From contig JBEGVB010000009.1 of assembly GCA_041178545.1 (NCBI GenBank), positions 1-64,000 of the forward strand: a stretch of DNA of 64,000 nucleotides, read 5' to 3'. The notes under the pieces were generated by a model. It was not told the origin of the DNA. It searched no databases and saw only the letters and a program-made list of their open reading frames with translations. The DNA is from JBEATZ01 sp041178545. Lineage in GTDB: Bacteria; Planctomycetota; UBA1135; UBA2386. This document shows, piece by piece, positions 51,762 through 60,931 of the stretch (positions are counted from its first letter, which is position 1; each line of letters begins with the position of its first letter). The position numbers and the translations under genes were made by a program.

Positions 51762-52739
51762 TCAGGCCGGGGGCGCGCTTGCGAGGGGCGGCAGGCCCTC
51801 GGGCCCCTGGACCTCGCCCGGGGGGCGGTGGGACCACCGGTTGCCCTGCCAGAACCACTGGTCCGGTGCTGCGGCAATGGCGCGACCCAGGCCCTCGTTG
51901 ACCCGGGCCGTGAGCGCGAGCACCGCCGCGTCGCGGTCCGGGGCAGGGCTCGCACGGATCACGTCCCACACCTTCATGCGGTACCGGAACGGGCCGGTGC
52001 GTTCGCAGGTGACCACGGCAATGGGGGCACCGGTCTGCAGCTGCAGCACTGCCGGCGAGGCCGTGCTTGCGGCCATGGTGCCGAGGAACGGCGTGAACAC
52101 CGCGCTGCCGCGGCTGCCCCCGTCGACGATCAGCGCAACCATGTGCCCCTCGTGCAGCGCCGCCTGCAGGCCGCGCATCGCACCCTTCCTCGCCAGCAGG
52201 CGCTGGCCTGCGGCACCGCGCTGCTCGAGGATCGCCCGGTCGATGGCCGGGACCGGGCTCGGTCGGTAGACGGAAGTGATCGCGATCCCGGCCAGCGCCA
52301 TCGCATAGCCCCCGGTGTCGAACGAGCCGATGTGTCCGGTGGCCGCGATGACGCCGCGTCCCTCCGCGTACAGGGCCTCCAGGTCCTTGGCCTCGGAGAA
52401 GTCGACCACGGTGCGGACGTTCTCGCGCGTCAGGCGGTGCAACTGGCAGAAGTCGACCACCAGTTGCGCCATGTGCATCGACCATCGCCACAGGTGGCCG
52501 CGGGGCAGGGCGGGCATGGCCCCGCCGGCTCGCGTGGCGATCCGCACGTTGCGGTGGTAGCCGCGGCGCTTCCTGCCGCGGCGGTCCGCGAGCAACCAGT
52601 AGCCGGCCCACACGGCTGCAGGCGGGGTCACCAAGAGGGTGGCGAGGCGGGGCGGCAGCATGCCCAGCAGGTGCAGGGCCCGCAGCAGCAGCCCTGCGAG
52701 TGCCTGCATCCACCAGCCATCGTGCACGCGTGCGGCCAT
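51762..52739 (-). CDS. Lipid A biosynthesis-type (LpxL/HtrB-like) acyltransferase
   Basis: 325-residue membrane-associated acyltransferase. The LPLAT motif HxxxxD occurs as GHIGSFD (about residue 140), followed by the FxxR-like SVYRPSPVPAIDRAI and VDGGSRGSAVFTPFLG blocks of the LpxL/HtrB family. An N-terminal hydrophobic anchor lies at ~15-50. Indicates LPS or related lipid acylation. Start ATG overlaps the stop of the upstream MFS gene (TGATG). Confidence 0.82.
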   Translation of the reverse strand: MAARVHDGWWMQALAGLLLRALHLLGMLPPRLATLLVTPPAAVWAGYWLLADRRGRKRRGYHRNVRIATRAGGAMPALPRGHLWRWSMHMAQLVVDFCQLHRLTRENVRTVVDFSEAKDLEALYAEGRGVIAATGHIGSFDTGGYAMALAGIAITSVYRPSPVPAIDRAILEQRGAAGQRLLARKGAMRGLQAALHEGHMVALIVDGGSRGSAVFTPFLGTMAASTASPAVLQLQTGAPIAVVTCERTGPFRYRMKVWDVIRASPAPDRDAAVLALTARVNEGLGRAIAAAPDQWFWQGNRWSHRPPGEVQGPEGLPPLASAPPA

Positions 52740-53992
52740 CAGCGCGGACCAGCTTGCCCGGTGCGGGGCATGCGCACCAGCGCGAGGCAGCCGATGCCGA
52801 CCAGCAGGGGGACCAGTTGTGCCAGCAGGGCCGCCTTCGGGCCGTACCCGTCCGCGACGAGTCCGTACACGGAGCTCCCCACGACGGAGAGCTTGACGGT
52901 GATCCCGTACAGCCCGAACCAGCGACCTGCCTCGGCCTCGGGTGCGAGGACCAGAACCAGCTTGCGTCCTGCGGTCCAGATGCCGCTGAGCCCGAACGCG
53001 CCGAGCGGGACCATGGTGAGGAGGTAGGCGAGCGGCGAGTTGCCGCCGAACCATGCCCCTGCAACCAGTGCGGCCAGCAGCAGGAGTGCGGACGTGCGCA
53101 GCACACCGAGCGGCGAGTGGTCCGTGCGCAGGCCCAGCAGCAGCCCGCCCAGCAGCGCGAGCACGTTGAGCGCAAGGCCTGCGAACTTGCCGAACCCGGC
53201 AAGGTCCATGCCCAGCGGCAGGTTCGCGGGACCGCTGCCCGCGAACACGCTCACCGTGTGGTCGTAGAAGAAGAGGATGGCCGTGTTCAGCACGTCGACG
53301 AGGAAGAAGTTGCCCAGCAGGAACCACGCGAGTGCGGGTTGCCGCGGCAGCTGGCGCAGGGTCCCGAGGACTGCTGCGAGGGTCGACGGTTGCGGTTGCA
53401 CGGCGGCGGCGCGGCGGTCCCCGACCAGCACCATGCACGGCAGCGCGAAGACGAGGAACAACAGCGCCGCGTGCACGAACCGCTGCGGTTCCCCCGCGGC
53501 TCCCACCGGCAGCAACAGCAGGACCAGGATGGTGCCGAGGTAGCCCACCCCCGTGCCGATGCCGCTCACCAGCCCCTGCCGCGAGGGCGCTGCCACCGAG
53601 GGCAGCAGCGCGTTGTAGAACAGCAGGGCCGCGTTGTAGCCGAGGTTCGCGAGCGCCAGCGCCGCCAGCATCGTCCATGCCCCGGCACCGCTGGCCCAAA
53701 GGGCCATGCTGCCGAGGCAGAGCAGCGTGGCCGCCGTCAGGTAGGTGCGGGTGCGTCGCGTCGCATCGCACCGTGCTCCCAGCCACGGGACGACCAGCGC
53801 GACGGCCACCATGCTTGCCGTCTGGGCGAGCCCGAGGCCCGACCTGCCGTGCTGTTCGGCGAACCACGGCGTGAAGAGGAAGGTGAGTGTGGCCGCGTAG
53901 ACGGTGTTGCCGAGGTCGTACAGCACCCACGCCGTGGCCCGTGCGGTGCTCGCGCCAGGTCGTCCGGAAGGTCCTGACGCGGGTTGGGTCAC
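52739..53992 (-). CDS. MFS permease (UMF1/BtlA-like)
   Basis: 417 residues, about 12 membrane helices. The N-terminal WVLYDLGNTVYAATLTFLFTPWF block and LGYNAALLFYNALLPSVAAPSRQGLVSGIGTGVGYLG are typical of the UMF1 (Atg22-like) branch of the MFS. The substrate is unknown. GTG start at 53992. Coupled to the acyltransferase, so it may move a lipid or its precursor (inference only). Confidence 0.78.
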   Translation of the reverse strand: MTQPASGPSGRPGASTARATAWVLYDLGNTVYAATLTFLFTPWFAEQHGRSGLGLAQTASMVAVALVVPWLGARCDATRRTRTYLTAATLLCLGSMALWASGAGAWTMLAALALANLGYNAALLFYNALLPSVAAPSRQGLVSGIGTGVGYLGTILVLLLLPVGAAGEPQRFVHAALLFLVFALPCMVLVGDRRAAAVQPQPSTLAAVLGTLRQLPRQPALAWFLLGNFFLVDVLNTAILFFYDHTVSVFAGSGPANLPLGMDLAGFGKFAGLALNVLALLGGLLLGLRTDHSPLGVLRTSALLLLAALVAGAWFGGNSPLAYLLTMVPLGAFGLSGIWTAGRKLVLVLAPEAEAGRWFGLYGITVKLSVVGSSVYGLVADGYGPKAALLAQLVPLLVGIGCLALVRMPRTGQAGPR

Positions 53993-54124
53993 GAGGTCAG
54001 GTTAGGGGGGCGCATCCCGGGGTGGAACTGCGAGGGCGGGTTGCAGGGTGGCCCGCACCGGCAAGGCCATGACGAGTCCCGAGTCGTGTTCATCCCGTTG
54101 GTGCCCGTGAGTAGCATCCGGGTC

Positions 54125-56674
54125 ATGACCGGGGAACCGTCTCGCGCCTGTCCGCAGCAGGTCGGCCCGTACCGCATCCTCGACGTGCTGGGCGAGGGCG
54201 GGATGGGGACCGTCTACCTCGCGGAACAGAAGGAACCCGTTCGTCGCCGTGCGGCCGTCAAGGTCGTCAAGCTGGGGATGGACAGCAAGGCGGTGCTCGC
54301 GCGTTTCGAGGCCGAGCGCAAGGCCTTGGCGATGATGGAGCACCACTGCATCGCGACCGTGTTCGACGCCGGCCTCACCGCCCAGGGCCAGCCCTGGTTC
54401 GCGATGGAGTACGTGAAGGGCATCCCGATCACGGAATACTGCGACCGCAACAAGGTCGGTCTCCGCGAACGCATCACACTCTTCCAGCAGGTTTGCTCGG
54501 GGGTGCAGCACGCGCACCTCAAGGGTGTGATGCACCGCGACCTGAAGCCGTCCAACGTGTTGGTGACGGTGCAGGACGGCAAGGCAGTGCCCAAGATCAT
54601 CGACTTCGGCCTCGCCAAGGCGACGGACCACCACCTTGTTGAGGCGACGATCTACACCCAGCACGGCCAGTTTGTCGGCACGCCCGAGTACATGTCACCG
54701 GAACAGGCTGGGCTCGACGGCCTCGACGTGGACACGCGCACGGACGTTTACTCGCTGGGGGTGCTGCTCTACGAGTTGCTCACGGGCGACGTGCCGTTCG
54801 CCCGCAGGGAGCTGCGGCAGGCCGGCCACCTGGAGATGCAGCGGGTCATCCGCGAGCAGGATCCCGTGCGGCCGTCGACCCGGGTGAGTTCGTTGGGTGC
54901 GAGTGCCAGCGAGATCGCGACGGTGCGCCAGACCGATGCGGCGAGCCTGCAGCGCAGGCTGCGCGGCGACCTCGACTGGATCGCGCTCAAGGCCCTCGAG
55001 AAGGACCGCACGCGCCGCTACGAGACGGCGCACGAACTGGCGGCTGACCTGCAGCGCCACCTCGACCACGAGCCGGTGCTGGCGAGCCCGCCCGGCGTGG
55101 CCTACCGCCTGAAGAAGCTCGTGCGCCGTCACCGTGGGCAGTTCGCCGCGGCTGGGCTCGTCCTGCTCACGGCGGTGGTGGGTGCCGTCGTGGCCCTCGA
55201 ACAGCGTTCGCAGGCCCTCGCCAGCGCACGCCTCGCCACCGAGCTGGCAGCAGAGAAGGGGCGCACCGTGGACCACTTCCAGCAGCTTGCCGGCATCGTG
55301 CGGCTCGAGGACGCGCGGCGTACCGAGCTGGAACTCTGGCCGCCGTGGCCGGGTCGCATCGCGGCGATGGAGGCATGGCTGCGCGACCATGCGGGGCGGC
55401 TGGTGGCCATGCGGCCGAAGCTGGAGGCGACCGTGTCCGACCTGCGGCGCGGTGCGGTACCGGGTGCGGGCGACGCGCAGGCGTGGACGTTTCCCGCGGA
55501 TGCCGAGGGCGAGGCCGCGCGCTTCCTGCACGATGCGCTTGCCGGCCTGCTGCGCGACCTCGGCGAACTGGAGCGCGTGCAGCAGCAGGACGTGGCCCGG
55601 CGACTCCGCTGGGCGCGTGCGCTGGAAGCAGGCCTGTGCCGGGCCCACCCGCAGGCAAGGGTGTCGTGGGCCGCGGCGCGCGATGCGATCGCAAAGGCTG
55701 ATGGCACGGTGGCGAGCACGCTCTACGAGGGGCAACCGATCGCGCTCGAGGAGGACGCGGTGACCGGCCTCGTGCCCATCGGCATGAACCCCGTGACGAA
55801 ACTGTGGGAGTTCTACGACCTGCGCAGTGCGTGGGACGGCACGTCGGATCCTGCCGCCATCGCCATTCCCTCGCACCGCCCCGATGGATCCACCGAGGTG
55901 ACGGAGCAGGGCGGCATCGTGTTCGTCCTGCTGCCCGGCGGCACCTTCACCATGGGTTCACAGCGCAGCGACCCGTCTGCGCCCAACCACGACTCCGAGG
56001 CCCTCGCGGACGAGGTGCCGCACCCCGTGCAACTCGCGCCCTTCCTGCTGGCTCGGCACGAACTCACGCAAGCGCAGTGGGCGCGGCTCTGCACCTGGGA
56101 CGCCGCGCAGCGGCAGCCGAGCTTCTATGCCGTCGGCCAGACCGCCGTGGGCAGGCGGATCACGGGCACGCATCCCGTCGAACAGGTGGACTGGGCCATG
56201 TGCGAGCAGTTGCTGACCCGGTACGGCATGGTGCTGCCCACCGAGGCACAGTGGGAGTACGCCTGCCGCGCCGGCACCGCCACGCCCTGGGTGGTGGACC
56301 TCGCGCAACTGCCGCGCCACGCCAACGTCGCCTCGGCCGAGGCCAGGGCCAGCGGTTCCAGTTGGGTCTGCGAGTCTTGGGAGGACGGGCATGTCATCCA
56401 TGCACCGGTTGGTTCCTTTGCGCCCAATCCATTCGGTCTCTTCGACCTGCACGGCAACGTGTTCGAGTGGTGCCGCGATGGTGCCGGCGACTACGGCACC
56501 GAGCGGCGTGGCGACGGGTTGCGACAGGGGGATGCGGAAGACCTGCGCGTCGTGCGCGGCGGCAGCTTCGCCAACCCCTCTGCGCAGGCGCGCAGTGCCA
56601 ACCGGCTGCACAACTCGGCCTCGATCCGCGACGACACCCTCGGCCTGCGGGCCGCACGGCTGTTGCGGCCGTAG
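54125..56674 (+). CDS. Ser/Thr protein kinase with TM helix and SUMF1-like domain
   Basis: 849 residues. Kinase domain ~15-290: GEGGMGTVYLAE glycine loop, VKVVKLG Lys, HRDLKPSNVLV catalytic loop, DFGLAK and GTPEYMSPEQ. A TM helix follows near 345-362 (FAAAGLVLLTAVVGAVVAL), then a ~170-residue helical linker and a formylglycine-generating-enzyme-like domain from about residue 550 (FVLLPGGTFTMGS, LPTEAQWEYACRAG, HGNVFEWC, RVVRGGSF). The paired Cys of true FGE (in the last block) are absent, so this is a sensory/regulatory SUMF1-like domain. ATG chosen at 54125; upstream in-frame sequence lacks homology. Confidence 0.9.
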   Translation: MTGEPSRACPQQVGPYRILDVLGEGGMGTVYLAEQKEPVRRRAAVKVVKLGMDSKAVLARFEAERKALAMMEHHCIATVFDAGLTAQGQPWFAMEYVKGIPITEYCDRNKVGLRERITLFQQVCSGVQHAHLKGVMHRDLKPSNVLVTVQDGKAVPKIIDFGLAKATDHHLVEATIYTQHGQFVGTPEYMSPEQAGLDGLDVDTRTDVYSLGVLLYELLTGDVPFARRELRQAGHLEMQRVIREQDPVRPSTRVSSLGASASEIATVRQTDAASLQRRLRGDLDWIALKALEKDRTRRYETAHELAADLQRHLDHEPVLASPPGVAYRLKKLVRRHRGQFAAAGLVLLTAVVGAVVALEQRSQALASARLATELAAEKGRTVDHFQQLAGIVRLEDARRTELELWPPWPGRIAAMEAWLRDHAGRLVAMRPKLEATVSDLRRGAVPGAGDAQAWTFPADAEGEAARFLHDALAGLLRDLGELERVQQQDVARRLRWARALEAGLCRAHPQARVSWAAARDAIAKADGTVASTLYEGQPIALEEDAVTGLVPIGMNPVTKLWEFYDLRSAWDGTSDPAAIAIPSHRPDGSTEVTEQGGIVFVLLPGGTFTMGSQRSDPSAPNHDSEALADEVPHPVQLAPFLLARHELTQAQWARLCTWDAAQRQPSFYAVGQTAVGRRITGTHPVEQVDWAMCEQLLTRYGMVLPTEAQWEYACRAGTATPWVVDLAQLPRHANVASAEARASGSSWVCESWEDGHVIHAPVGSFAPNPFGLFDLHGNVFEWCRDGAGDYGTERRGDGLRQGDAEDLRVVRGGSFANPSAQARSANRLHNSASIRDDTLGLRAARLLRP

Positions 56675-56911
56675 GAGTCTGCAACCACCGCGCACCGTGG
56701 CCGTGAAGGGCACCGAGGCCGGCCCGGCGCCCGGTCCCGCGGGAGCCACCGCGGGAGGTCTCGCCCCGCAGCGAATGGGTCCCGGCGGGGAGCGTCGCGA
56801 TGCAGCCGCTGCGTTTCGACCTCTGCCGGCGTGGCCGCCTGCCGCTCTCGTGGTGTCCCACGGCCCATCGCTTGCGTGCCTCGCTCCCCAGCGAGGGCTA
56901 GGCTTCCACTC

Positions 56912-57919
56912 ATGTCCTCGGAGAAGTTCCTTGGCCAGCCCACGCAGATCGGTCCCTACCGCATCCTCGAGGTGATCGGCGAGTGCGGCATGGGGACCAT
57001 GGACCTCGCCGAGCCGCAAGCAACCGACGGCTGGCCGTTGCGCCACGTGCCGCCGCAGCGGGCGGTCGCGTGGCCCGTGATCGTGCTGGCGCTCGCCACG
57101 GAGATGGCTGCAGTGCTGCTGATGCAACTCGTCGTCTATCGCGATGCCGACCGCTGGGCGCCGTGGGCGGTGGAGATCCGGCGCGCGACGGGCGGCATCG
57201 TCGGGTTCACCCTGATGGGGTGCGTGCTCCTGCAGGTTGTCGTGGTCGGCGTCGTGCTGATGGGCATCGGCCGGCTTCGTCCGATCGCGCTCGGACTCGA
57301 CATCCGCAAGGTCGCGCCCGCCGTCGCATGGACATGCACGATCTGGCTGGCCGCCCTGCTCGTTTCGGTCGGGGTGGCCGCGATCGCGGGCGAGCGCGTG
57401 GCGCTGGACGACGGCTGGCAGGCCGGGAAGTGGTCCGTGACGGCGGGAGAGTGGCTCGGCCAGATCCTGGGCAACGCGCCTTTCGAGGAGATCCTCTTCC
57501 GCGGCTTCCTGCTGCCGCAGTGCCTCTGGCTGTGCCTGCGCTGGCGCGGTGGCGCGTCCGACTGGAAGTCCATCCTCTTCGCGATGGTCCTGTCGCAGCT
57601 CATCTTCGCGCTCGGTCACATCCCGTTCAACCTGGTGAACGGCTCCGGGCAGGCGCAGCTGCTCGCCCAGTTCGCGATGGGCCTGCTGCTCTGCGGCGTG
57701 TACCTGCGCACGGGCAATCTCTTCCTGGCCATGGGCCTGCACGTGCTCACCAACAACCCCGGGCCGTTGCTCGCGGGCGGGCCGATCATGGAAAGCCTGC
57801 CGCGTGTCCTGGTGGGCGTCGGCATGCTCGTGGGCGTCACGATCGGGCCGTGGATCGCCGCACGGGGGCGAAGCATTCGAGGCGGACCGGATCGGCGGAC
57901 AGACGGCACGTCACGGTGA
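56912..57919 (+). CDS. CPBP intramembrane protease with a truncated kinase N-terminus
   Basis: 335 residues. Residues ~12-34 (QIGPYRILEVIGECGMGTMDLAE) are the start of a Ser/Thr kinase N-lobe with a damaged glycine loop; the rest of the kinase is missing. From ~50 on it is a CPBP (Rce1-like) protease: about eight TM segments, the glutamate motif EEILFRGF, FALGHIPFN (FxxxH) and HVLTNN. The DNA of the first 70 bp matches the kinase gene upstream in pattern. Whether the chimera is functional is open; the protease part is intact. Confidence 0.75.
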   Translation: MSSEKFLGQPTQIGPYRILEVIGECGMGTMDLAEPQATDGWPLRHVPPQRAVAWPVIVLALATEMAAVLLMQLVVYRDADRWAPWAVEIRRATGGIVGFTLMGCVLLQVVVVGVVLMGIGRLRPIALGLDIRKVAPAVAWTCTIWLAALLVSVGVAAIAGERVALDDGWQAGKWSVTAGEWLGQILGNAPFEEILFRGFLLPQCLWLCLRWRGGASDWKSILFAMVLSQLIFALGHIPFNLVNGSGQAQLLAQFAMGLLLCGVYLRTGNLFLAMGLHVLTNNPGPLLAGGPIMESLPRVLVGVGMLVGVTIGPWIAARGRSIRGGPDRRTDGTSR

Positions 57920-58007
57920 CCGTCCGCCTCGCCGAGTCGGCCATCATCCGTTCCGTCGCCGGCAACTGCAGCGTCGCCTGCGCGAACGATTGCGCGTTTC
58001 GCATGGC

Positions 58008-58268
58008 GGTGGGAAGCGGAACGGTGGTCGGCGGCTGCGCTATCCGTGGGCGGAGCTGCTGATGCGGGTGTTCGGGATCGACTCGCTGCTGTGTCCGCAT
58101 TGCGCGGATACGAGGCGCGTACTGGCGGCGATCCACGACCCGGAGTCGGTGCGAAAGGTGCTCGGGTCGCTGGGGCTGTCTGCGGAGGTGCCGGAGTTGG
58201 CGGCGTGCCGAGCGCCGCCGAGCGGTGGGGCTGGTGGTGAGGGCGGCGACGAAGGTGTCGCGGAGTGA
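58008..58268 (+). pseudogene. Remnant of an IS91-family (Y2) transposase C-terminus
   Basis: In one frame, RLRYPWAELLMRVFGIDSLL, then LCPHCADTRRVLAAI and HDPESVRKVLGSLGL followed by PPLA-like PELAACRAPP, match the C-terminal tail of IS91-type transposases. The catalytic part is gone; the frame continues upstream only as an unrelated reading of the CPBP gene end. No IS91 element boundaries could be set. Confidence 0.65.
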
Positions 58269-58286
58269 AACGAGAGGCGGTGCGGT

Positions 58287-58301
58287 GACCTCGCGGAGGT
58301 C
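58287..58301. repeat. Short palindrome after the transposase remnant
   Basis: GACCT-CGCGG-AGGTC is a small perfect hairpin 19 bp after the transposase stop. IS91 elements carry a hairpin near their replication end, so this may be a residue of it. The rest of 58302-58508 shows no feature I can support. Confidence 0.25.
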
Positions 58302-58508
58302 GCGGCAGGGGATCGGTATGCCCGGTGGGCGGGAAGTGGGCTGCGAAGGGCTGCGCAACGGGGGGGAGTGCGCGGCTGGACGACGGCGCGTAGGTGGGGA
58401 AGGACGACGCAATGGGTTCCGGGTGGTCCTGGACCGCTGCTTGTTTTTCCTACGCGCCGGCGGCGAACGTGGTGCGGACCGCAACCCGTTGTCTGGAGTA
58501 GTGCCGCC

Positions 58509-59411
58509 ATGGCCGACCCGTCCGTGAACCCCGTGACGAAACTGTGGGAGTTCTACGACCTGCGCAGTGCGTGGGACGGCACGTCCGATCCTCGCGCAAT
58601 TGCCGTCCCGCAGCACCGGCCCGATGGCTCGTTCGAGGTCGACGCCGGCACTGGTGTCGTCTTCGTCCTCTTGCCCGGCGGCATCTTCACCATGGGTGCA
58701 CAGAGCATGGACCCTTCCGGTCCCAACCACGAGCCGTTCTCGAACCCCGACGAGGCTCCGCACGAGTTGGGCCTGGAACCGTTCCTGCTGGCACGGCACG
58801 AACTCACCAAGGCCCAGTGGGAGCGCTTTGCCGGTGCCCAAGAGACCGGGTGGACCCTCGGGGTCAGTTACAGCGGCGACGCGACCCCGATCCTGGCCTC
58901 TCATCCTGCGGACCTCATGGACTGGGACACCGCGGTGCGCTGGCTGCAGCGTCACGGGATGAACCTGCCGACCGAGGCCCAGTGGGAGTACGGCGCACGC
59001 GCCGGGACCAAGACACCGTGGTGGCCCGGTTCCCGCGCCGAGGACCTACAGGGTTGTGCGAACGTGCACGACCGCAGTTCGTTCCAGCGGAGCCCGCAGT
59101 TGGGACAGCCCACCCCGATCGACGACGGCTTCCGCGCCATCGCCCCAGTGGGCAGTTTCCGGGCCAACCCGTTCGGCCTGTTCGACGTGCACGGCAACGT
59201 CTGGGAATGGTGCATGGACGGCTACGGGCCCTCTGGCACCCAGCGCGACGGTGACGGGTTGCGCACCGACGGCGCGAGGCACACGCGTGTGATCCGCGGC
59301 GGCGGCTACTCCGACGGCGCCCACCGCGGCCGTTCTGCGGCCCGGAACCTCTTCTCCTCGACGGTGCGCAATGGCTACCTCGGCCTCAGGGTTGCACGAT
59401 CTCTGGAGTGA
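58509..59411 (+). CDS. Stand-alone SUMF1-like (formylglycine-generating-enzyme-like) domain protein
   Basis: 300 residues. The first 75 residues are nearly identical to the SUMF1 start of the upstream kinase (VNPVTKLWEFYDLRSAWDGT, then RPDGS, FVLLPGG and FLLARHELT); the following sequence is diverged. Motifs LPTEAQWEYGARAG, HGNVWEWCMDGYG and TRVIRGGGY are intact. The Cys pair needed for formylglycine formation is lacking. No signal peptide or TM. The ATG at 58509 is just before the duplicated block. Orphan duplicate of the kinase's regulatory domain, beside an IS91 remnant. Confidence 0.75.
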   Translation: MADPSVNPVTKLWEFYDLRSAWDGTSDPRAIAVPQHRPDGSFEVDAGTGVVFVLLPGGIFTMGAQSMDPSGPNHEPFSNPDEAPHELGLEPFLLARHELTKAQWERFAGAQETGWTLGVSYSGDATPILASHPADLMDWDTAVRWLQRHGMNLPTEAQWEYGARAGTKTPWWPGSRAEDLQGCANVHDRSSFQRSPQLGQPTPIDDGFRAIAPVGSFRANPFGLFDVHGNVWEWCMDGYGPSGTQRDGDGLRTDGARHTRVIRGGGYSDGAHRGRSAARNLFSSTVRNGYLGLRVARSLE

Positions 59412-59476
59412 GGGGTTCTCGGGCACGGGCAAGGGCCCGGTTGGCCCCGCCCACGGCCCCCGGTAGCGTCTCCACC

Positions 59477-60931
59477 ATGGCTCGACCTGCACCCGCGTCC
59501 CGCCCCACGCGCCGCCGTTTCCTCGCGGGCGCGGCCGCTGCGTCGGCGACGCTGGTCCTGCAGGGCTGTGCTTCCGCGCGCGCGCGCCGCGTGCTGGGGG
59601 CCAACGAGGCGCTCCGGCTGGGGGTGGTGGGGCTCAACGGCCGCGGCAGCGAACTGGTCGGTTCGTTCCGCAGGGTGCCTGGCGTGCGCATTGCCGCGCT
59701 GTGCGACGTGGACCGCGCAGTGCTGGACCGTGCAGCGGTCGCCGCAGCCGGCCGCGGCGACCGGGTGGAGGTGTTCACCGACTACCGCCGGATGCTCGAC
59801 TCGGGCAGCGTCGACGCCGTCGTCATCGCCACGCCCAACCACTGGCACGCACTCATGGGCGTGATGGCATGCGAGGCGGGCCTCGATGCCTACGTGGAGA
59901 AGCCGGTGAGCCACGACGTGTGGGAAGGCGCGCAACTCGCTGCCGCAGCGGAACGCCACGGGCGCGTGGTCGCGTGCGGCACCCAGTGCCGCAGCCACAG
60001 CGGCATGGCGGAGGCGATCGCGTTCGCGCGCAGCGGCGAGCTGGGTGCCATGAAGCTGGCGCGCGGGCTGTGCTACAAGCGTCGTGCGTCGATCGGTCGG
60101 GCGGACGGGCCGCAGGCCCTTCCTGCAACGGTGGACGCAGACCTCTGGTTCGGGCCGGCACCCGTGGTGCCCGTGCAGCGCAGGCGGTTCCACTACGACT
60201 GGCACTGGCAGTGGGCGTACGGCAACGGGGACCTCGGCAACCAGGGCGTGCACCAGATGGACCTGTGCCGCTGGGCGGTGGGGGCGGAGGAACTGCCGCA
60301 GACGGTGCTCTCGGTCGGCGGCCGGCTCGGCTACGACGACGACGGCGAGACGCCCAACACCCAGCTGGTGTACGCGGACTACTCGCCGGTGCCCATCCTC
60401 TTCGAGGTGCGTGGACTGCCCGAGCGCGCGGGCAGCGAGAAGCTGGACAGCCACCTCGGTGCCCAGATCGGGCTCACGCTGCACTGCGAGCACGGCACGG
60501 TGGTGGTCCACAGCTACACGGCCGGCTTCGCGCTGGACAACGCCGGCAAGCGCATCCGTGAGTTCAAGGGCGGTGGCGACCACTACGCCAACTTCGTGGC
60601 GGCCAGCCGTGCCGGCGACCCGCGGTTGCTGGCAGCAGACGCGCGCGCCGGGCACCTCAGCGCTGCGCTGTGCCACCTGGGCAACGAGTCGGTGCGCCGG
60701 GGCAGGAGCCAGGGTCCCGAGGCAGTGGCCGCGGAGGTCGAGGCCAACGCGCACCTGCGCGAGGCCTTCGGTCGCATGCGCACGCACCTGACCGAGAACG
60801 GCATCGCATGTCTCGGGCTCGAACGGTCCGACACGCTGTGGATGGGCGCACTGGCCAGGCCGGCACAGGACGAGACGCTGTGGCGGCCACGCGGGTACCG
60901 GGCACCCTTCGTGCTGGAGGAACAGGCATGA
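59477..60931 (+). CDS. Tat-exported Gfo/Idh/MocA family oxidoreductase
   Basis: 484 residues. A twin-arginine lipoprotein-like leader (RPTRRRFLAGAAAASATLVLQGC) precedes a Rossmann domain (LRLGVVGLNGRGSELVG, DAVVIATPNHWHALM, EKPVSHD) and the Gfo/Idh/MocA C-terminal alpha/beta domain. In planctomycetes such secreted dehydrogenases are common and act on sugars or polysaccharide breakdown products (inference). ATG at 59477; its stop overlaps the start of the PVC cytochrome gene (ATGA). Confidence 0.88.
   Translation: MARPAPASRPTRRRFLAGAAAASATLVLQGCASARARRVLGANEALRLGVVGLNGRGSELVGSFRRVPGVRIAALCDVDRAVLDRAAVAAAGRGDRVEVFTDYRRMLDSGSVDAVVIATPNHWHALMGVMACEAGLDAYVEKPVSHDVWEGAQLAAAAERHGRVVACGTQCRSHSGMAEAIAFARSGELGAMKLARGLCYKRRASIGRADGPQALPATVDADLWFGPAPVVPVQRRRFHYDWHWQWAYGNGDLGNQGVHQMDLCRWAVGAEELPQTVLSVGGRLGYDDDGETPNTQLVYADYSPVPILFEVRGLPERAGSEKLDSHLGAQIGLTLHCEHGTVVVHSYTAGFALDNAGKRIREFKGGGDHYANFVAASRAGDPRLLAADARAGHLSAALCHLGNESVRRGRSQGPEAVAAEVEANAHLREAFGRMRTHLTENGIACLGLERSDTLWMGALARPAQDETLWRPRGYRAPFVLEEQA

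Noticed and set aside
57804..58268. A 154-residue intact transposase-like protein
   Set aside because: Only the C-terminal ~75 residues look like a transposase; the first half is an alternate-frame reading of the CPBP gene end, so it is annotated as a pseudogene fragment.
55786..59411. True formylglycine-generating enzymes
   Set aside because: Both SUMF1-like domains lack the paired cysteines of the active site, and no sulfatase is nearby; they are better read as regulatory domains.
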